A stretch of 9,880 nucleotides of DNA. Origin: Gammaproteobacteria bacterium. GTDB taxonomy: Bacteria > Pseudomonadota > Gammaproteobacteria > Enterobacterales > Alteromonadaceae. The position numbers were made by a program, and so were the translations under genes. The stretch covers positions 1-9,880 of the forward strand of contig JAIXSW010000470.1 in the NCBI GenBank assembly GCA_027484495.1, read 5' to 3'. The notes beneath the pieces were generated by a model. That model did not search any database, was not told where the DNA came from, and was given only the letters and a program-made list of their open reading frames with translations. This document shows, piece after piece, positions 6,563 to 9,880 of this stretch (within the stretch, counting starts at the first letter, position 1; each line of letters begins with the position of its first letter).

Positions 6563-8038
6563 ATGGTGACCTTTCAACAATGCCGGTTTTTATTGGGCCT
6601 GACCCATCAGGTGCGGATCACTCAGTTGCAGATCGCTGCCGGTCAGCATTGTGCGGTGTTTGGCGCTAATGGCAGCGGGAAGTCTGCACTTGCAGCCGTG
6701 CTTGCCGGTCAGGCACAGCTGCTGGCAGGCACGGCTCAGCTCCCGGCCCGCATCGGCTGGGTCAGCACGGCTCAACAACAGGTCTTGATTGAAGCCGAGC
6801 GGCGCAAAGGCGATGCCGATATTCTCGATGTCGAGGTTGAACCGAGCAGCGCCCGTGACATCATCTGTCGTGACCATGCTGAGTGGACCGCCGCGCAAGA
6901 ACAGCAATTACAGCAGCTGGCCGGTATGCTGCGGTTGCAAGAGCGGCTCGACACGGCATTTCTGGCGCTGTCGACCGGTGAGACCCGCAAGTTATTGTTA
7001 ATCAGAGCTATCTTACAAAACCCCGAACTGCTGGTGCTGGACGAGCCCTTTAATGGCCTCGATGTAGACGCCTGCGCGGCGCTGCACCTGCTGCTGGCGG
7101 AGTTGCAACAGCGTATGACGTTGCTGCTGGTGCTGAACCGGCTCAGTGAATTGCCGGCTTTCATCCGAAAAATTCTCTATCTGGCGCATGGTGAGATCCA
7201 GTGGCAATCTGCCGACAGCGGCATCAGCGCGCTGGAGCTGGCGGAACTGGCGCAGCTGAGCCAGCTGCAACAAGAACCCGGCCCGTTGCCGGCGAAAGAT
7301 CGGGACCGTTTTACACCGGCGCTGGCAGAACATAACCAGGCGCAGCAGATCTTGGTGCGGTTGCGTCAGGGCAAAGTGCAGTATGGCGACCGGGTGATTT
7401 TTCAAGGTCTCGACTGGCAAATCAACCGCGGTGAACACTGGCAAATTACCGGGCCGAACGGTTCGGGTAAAACCTGTTTGCTGCAGATGCTGAGTGGCGA
7501 CAATCCGCATTGTTACACCAACGATTTACAGGTGTTTGGTTATCAGCGTGGCAGCGGCGAGAGTATCTGGGATATCAAGCAACATCTGGGCTTGGTGTCG
7601 AACAGCCTGCAGCTGCAATACCGGGTGGGCTGCCCGGTGCTGCATGTCGTGCTCTCTGGTTTTTATGACAGCATTGGTTTGTATGACCAGCCGTCGGCGT
7701 TACAAATCAAGCTGGCGCTGGAGTGGCTGGCGTTAATTGGCCTTGAAGCAAAAGCCAAAGACTCGTTCCAGTCGCTGTCTTTTGGCGACCAGCGGCTGGT
7801 GCTGATTGTCCGCGCCATGGTGAAACACCCGACGCTGCTGATTTTAGACGAACCCTGTAATGGCCTCGACGAGCTGAACCGGCTTAAAGTGCTGGCGCTG
7901 TTGAGTGTATTGGCCCGCAGCGGCGAGTCGACGCTGTTGTACGTCAATCATCACGCAGAAGACAAAATCGACGGTATCACCAAGCTGCTGCAGATGACTG
8001 ATTATCAGCCGGCGGTTGTTCATATCGATACGCACTGA
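6563..8038 (+). CDS. modF: ModF-like tandem ABC ATP-binding protein
   Basis: A 491-residue protein with two complete ATP-binding cassettes and no membrane segments, matching the length and layout of E. coli ModF (formerly PhrA). First cassette: Walker A G34-ANGSGKS, an extended acidic insert about 72-100, signature L136-STGE, Walker B ending D160-E161. Second cassette: Walker A G297-PNGSGKT, signature L405-SFGD, Walker B ending D429-E430, then a histidine switch in the NHHAED segment. The stretch RGSGESIWDIKQHLGLVS between Walker A and signature is characteristic of ModF. ModF is linked to molybdate in enterobacteria by its modEF operon, but its biochemical role is poorly defined and it is not the essential transporter ATPase. 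No modA, modB, modC or modE is seen here. The ATG at 6563 is the only good start; AGG lies 12 bases upstream, a long spacing. The second signature has Asp where Gln is usual. Family call is strong; molybdate involvement here is by homology only. Confidence 0.9.
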   Translation: MVTFQQCRFLLGLTHQVRITQLQIAAGQHCAVFGANGSGKSALAAVLAGQAQLLAGTAQLPARIGWVSTAQQQVLIEAERRKGDADILDVEVEPSSARDIICRDHAEWTAAQEQQLQQLAGMLRLQERLDTAFLALSTGETRKLLLIRAILQNPELLVLDEPFNGLDVDACAALHLLLAELQQRMTLLLVLNRLSELPAFIRKILYLAHGEIQWQSADSGISALELAELAQLSQLQQEPGPLPAKDRDRFTPALAEHNQAQQILVRLRQGKVQYGDRVIFQGLDWQINRGEHWQITGPNGSGKTCLLQMLSGDNPHCYTNDLQVFGYQRGSGESIWDIKQHLGLVSNSLQLQYRVGCPVLHVVLSGFYDSIGLYDQPSALQIKLALEWLALIGLEAKAKDSFQSLSFGDQRLVLIVRAMVKHPTLLILDEPCNGLDELNRLKVLALLSVLARSGESTLLYVNHHAEDKIDGITKLLQMTDYQPAVVHIDTH

Positions 8039-8055
8039 CAGGCTCTGAGCCGGTC
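8037..8055. terminator. Imperfect palindrome at the modF stop, possible terminator stem
   Basis: GAC-a-GGCTC-T-GAGCC-g-GTC reads as an almost perfect palindrome with a single mismatch, beginning inside the modF TGA. As RNA it gives a stem with a three- to five-base loop. The following bases (AATTCTCGCTT) are only mildly T-rich, so termination activity is uncertain. Confidence 0.4.
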
Positions 8056-8068
8056 AATTCTCGCTTCG

Positions 8069-8100
8069 CGCCACTGCTGCGACAATTTGTCACAGTGGCG
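8069..8100. promoter_or_regulatory. Nested dyad upstream of the TonB receptor gene
   Basis: Outer arms CGCCACTG (8069-8076) and CAGTGGCG (8093-8100) are exact reverse complements. Between them, GACAATTTGTC (8081-8091) is a second dyad centred on one T. The inner loop is too tight for an ideal RNA hairpin, so it looks more like a protein operator, although the outer stem could also serve as a terminator for modF. TTGTCA (8087-8092) within it resembles a -35 hexamer, with only a poor -10 candidate near 8111-8118. It ends about 60 bases before the receptor start. No regulator can be named. Confidence 0.45.
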
Positions 8101-8125
8101 GCGGCTGTTGCTTATGAAAAAATAA

Positions 8126-8154
8126 CACCATTCTAGTCTGTTGATTTAATGGTG
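8126..8154 (+). promoter_or_regulatory. Inverted repeat overlapping the receptor gene's ribosome binding site
   Basis: CACCATT (8126-8132) and AATGGTG (8148-8154) are exact reverse complements separated by 15 bases. The right arm contains most of GGTGA (8151-8155), the likely ribosome binding sequence six bases before the ATG at 8162. If the hairpin forms in mRNA it would mask that site and lower translation. The stem is only seven pairs, so it is modest. Confidence 0.45.
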
Positions 8155-8161
8155 AAATTTC

Positions 8162-9880
8162 ATGCAATTCCGACACGCTTCCACGCCTTTCCCACGTACT
8201 CGTTTAGCCCTGTTGCTTGCTGCTGTATTGCCGGTGGGGGGGCTGCAGGCCGCCGAGCTTGTTACCACTGACTTGCCCGATGCCGACAGTGCGCTTAAAG
8301 CGCAGGTCGAACGTCTGACTGTTTATGGCGAAAAACAAACTGATACTTTTGGCAGCAAGTCGGGCATTTTACTGAAAGAGCTGCCACAAAGTGTGCAGTT
8401 GCTTGATGTCGATAGCCTGCGGGCGCAAGGGCTGGTGTCGGTGGGCGACTTGTTACGCGATGTGCCGGGCGCCAATCCGGGATATTCGCGCGTGGGGCCT
8501 TATCAGTCCTTTAGTCTGAAAATTCGTGGTTTTATGGCTGACCAGATGCGTAACGGCATGCGCCAGCGTTATTTTGAAGATGTCGATGCCTCGGCGCTGA
8601 ACAGCATCGAACGGCTGGAAGTATTAAAAGGGCCGTCTGGTGTGTTGTATGGTCAGTCTGCCGTCGGCGGCGTGATTAATCTGGTCAGTAAAATGCCGGA
8701 TGCCGATCAAAGCGGCGGTGCGTCGTTGCGCCTTGGCAGTTTCAGCCAAAAAGCGCTGAACTTTGACCATAGCCTGCAATTAAGCGAGGCCGGCACGCAA
8801 AATGTGGCGCTGCGACTGACCGGCGAGCTGGAACGTTCCGATACTTTTGTCGACCGCCAGCCGATGGACCGCAATAACTTTGGTCTGGCGCTGGTGCATA
8901 CATTGGGCGAGCGTGTGACCGGCCATCTGGTGGCGGAATATGTCAGCCGCGAAACCACGCGATATCCGGGCTTACCAGTGTCACTGGTGTTGCCGGATCA
9001 GGATGCAGACGCACTCGACAGCAGTCTGCAACTGGGGGAACCCGGTTTTACCAACCTGCGCTCCTTTGCGCCTTTGTGGCAATACTGGGCCGATATTCGT
9101 TTAAACGACGATTGGACCTTAACACCGCGCCTGCAATATCAGCAGTTTAATACAGTGTTTGGGCAGGTAAACCTGCGCGCGCCGGTCGCCGGATCGCCGC
9201 AGCTGATTAACCGCAATGGCCGCCAGGGCCGCGAAGACGATGACTACAGCATCGCGCAGTTGGATTTAAGCGGCAAACTGAACACCGGCGGCTTCGAACA
9301 TCAGCTGTTGCTCGGTTATGAAGGCAGCTGGGAGCGCGGCCGTTTTACCCAGTCAAATATCCGCGCCGGCTCACTGGCGCCCATCAATGTGCAGCAACCG
9401 GTCTATCAATACGACCGCGTCGCACCGGTGCTCGATTTTGCTTTTGATAATGCTTACAACCTCGATGCAGATGCCTGGTATCTGCAGGATCAGCTGCGCC
9501 TGACAGAGCAGCTGCAATTGATTGGCGCCGTGCGTTATACCGACAGCAAAGCCGGCAATGGCAACTGGCAAGCCGTGACCGATTATGTGCCGGTGTCGGC
9601 GACCATCTGGCAACTGGGCTTAACCTATCAGCTTAATGATCAGTTCACCTTGTTTGCCGGCCATAACACCGGCTTTGATTTGGAAAGCAGTGCCGCTGCC
9701 CGCAGCCGCAGCGGTGCTGCGTTAAAACCGGAAGAATCAGCGCAGCAGGAAATTGGCTTGAGGCTGGCCGCCGGTGACTTTCACGGCAGTGTGGCGCTGT
9801 TTCGGTTGCAGCGGCTCAATGCGCTCACCGCTGATTTAGTTGATCCGGATTTTAGCGTGAACAGCGGCGAACAGCGGGTA
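8162..9880 (+). CDS. TonB-dependent siderophore-type outer-membrane receptor, 3' end cut by window
   Basis: The frame is open for 573 residues to the last base, with no stop, so the C-terminal strands are missing (whole receptors are usually about 650-750 residues). It has a signal peptide (positive N-terminus, LALLLAAVLPVGG, likely cleavage near A30), then a TonB-box-like LTVYG at 52-56. The plug domain follows with KELPQSVQLLD, the segment LLRDVPGANPGYSR, SLKIRGF, SIERLEVLKGPSGVLYG (the last part near 156-164) and GGVINLVSKMP. The rest shows alternating barrel strands ending in aromatic residues. These motifs place it in the TonB-dependent siderophore receptor family (FhuA/FpvA-like), which imports ferric chelates using proton-motive force relayed by TonB. 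The mature N-terminus is only about 20 residues before the TonB box, so there is no signalling domain for an anti-sigma partner. The start is supported by GGTGA six bases upstream. I saw no clear Fur box. The exact ligand cannot be read. Confidence 0.92.
   Translation, partial: MQFRHASTPFPRTRLALLLAAVLPVGGLQAAELVTTDLPDADSALKAQVERLTVYGEKQTDTFGSKSGILLKELPQSVQLLDVDSLRAQGLVSVGDLLRDVPGANPGYSRVGPYQSFSLKIRGFMADQMRNGMRQRYFEDVDASALNSIERLEVLKGPSGVLYGQSAVGGVINLVSKMPDADQSGGASLRLGSFSQKALNFDHSLQLSEAGTQNVALRLTGELERSDTFVDRQPMDRNNFGLALVHTLGERVTGHLVAEYVSRETTRYPGLPVSLVLPDQDADALDSSLQLGEPGFTNLRSFAPLWQYWADIRLNDDWTLTPRLQYQQFNTVFGQVNLRAPVAGSPQLINRNGRQGREDDDYSIAQLDLSGKLNTGGFEHQLLLGYEGSWERGRFTQSNIRAGSLAPINVQQPVYQYDRVAPVLDFAFDNAYNLDADAWYLQDQLRLTEQLQLIGAVRYTDSKAGNGNWQAVTDYVPVSATIWQLGLTYQLNDQFTLFAGHNTGFDLESSAAARSRSGAALKPEESAQQEIGLRLAAGDFHGSVALFRLQRLNALTADLVDPDFSVNSGEQRV

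Noticed and set aside
7013..7510. 165-codon open frame on the - strand inside modF
   Set aside because: It is opposite both cassettes of a clearly real gene and its product is a Gln/Arg-rich sequence without any recognised domain.
8101..8161. Fur box upstream of the TonB receptor gene
   Set aside because: An A/T-rich stretch is present, but no arrangement of GATAAT-like hexamers matches well enough.

Overview
The window looks like a stretch of a gammaproteobacterial chromosome. Base composition is moderate, slightly above half G+C by eye. The gene types (a 7TMR-DISM signalling kinase, a SOUL haem-binding lipoprotein, PhoX, ModF and a TonB-dependent siderophore receptor) fit aquatic Alteromonadales/Chromatiales-like bacteria such as Rheinheimera or Shewanella relatives. 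That placement is inferred from protein flavour and not proven. No RNA genes, insertion sequences, CRISPR arrays or phage genes were seen.

Left block (2-3666, + strand): a signalling operon. The 3' end of a CheX-type phosphatase gene overlaps by ATGA a gene for an 1117-residue membrane kinase. This kinase has a 7TMR-DISM sensor half, a GAF domain, a PAS-like segment, an internal Hpt-like histidine and a CheA-type ATPase domain. It should phosphorylate a response regulator, probably encoded just upstream outside the window, and CheX would dephosphorylate it. A G+C-rich hairpin (3679-3708) separates this block from the next gene, which converges on it.

Middle block (3725-8038): a SOUL-family lipoprotein gene on the - strand diverges from a Tat-exported PhoX alkaline phosphatase gene on the + strand. 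The shared region holds a good match to a PhoB binding site (4475-4492) upstream of phoX, which fits phosphate-starvation control. After a 114-base gap with an inverted repeat comes a ModF-like tandem ATP-binding protein, without any visible molybdate permease or binding-protein genes.

Right block (8039-9880): 123 non-coding bases carry three successive dyads, the last of which overlaps the ribosome binding site of the next gene. That gene encodes a TonB-dependent siderophore-type receptor that is open to the end of the window (573 residues visible, no stop). PhoX (an iron-calcium enzyme in studied homologues), the SOUL protein (haem) and the receptor (iron) give the right two-thirds a loose phosphate/metal theme, but nothing shows they form one system.
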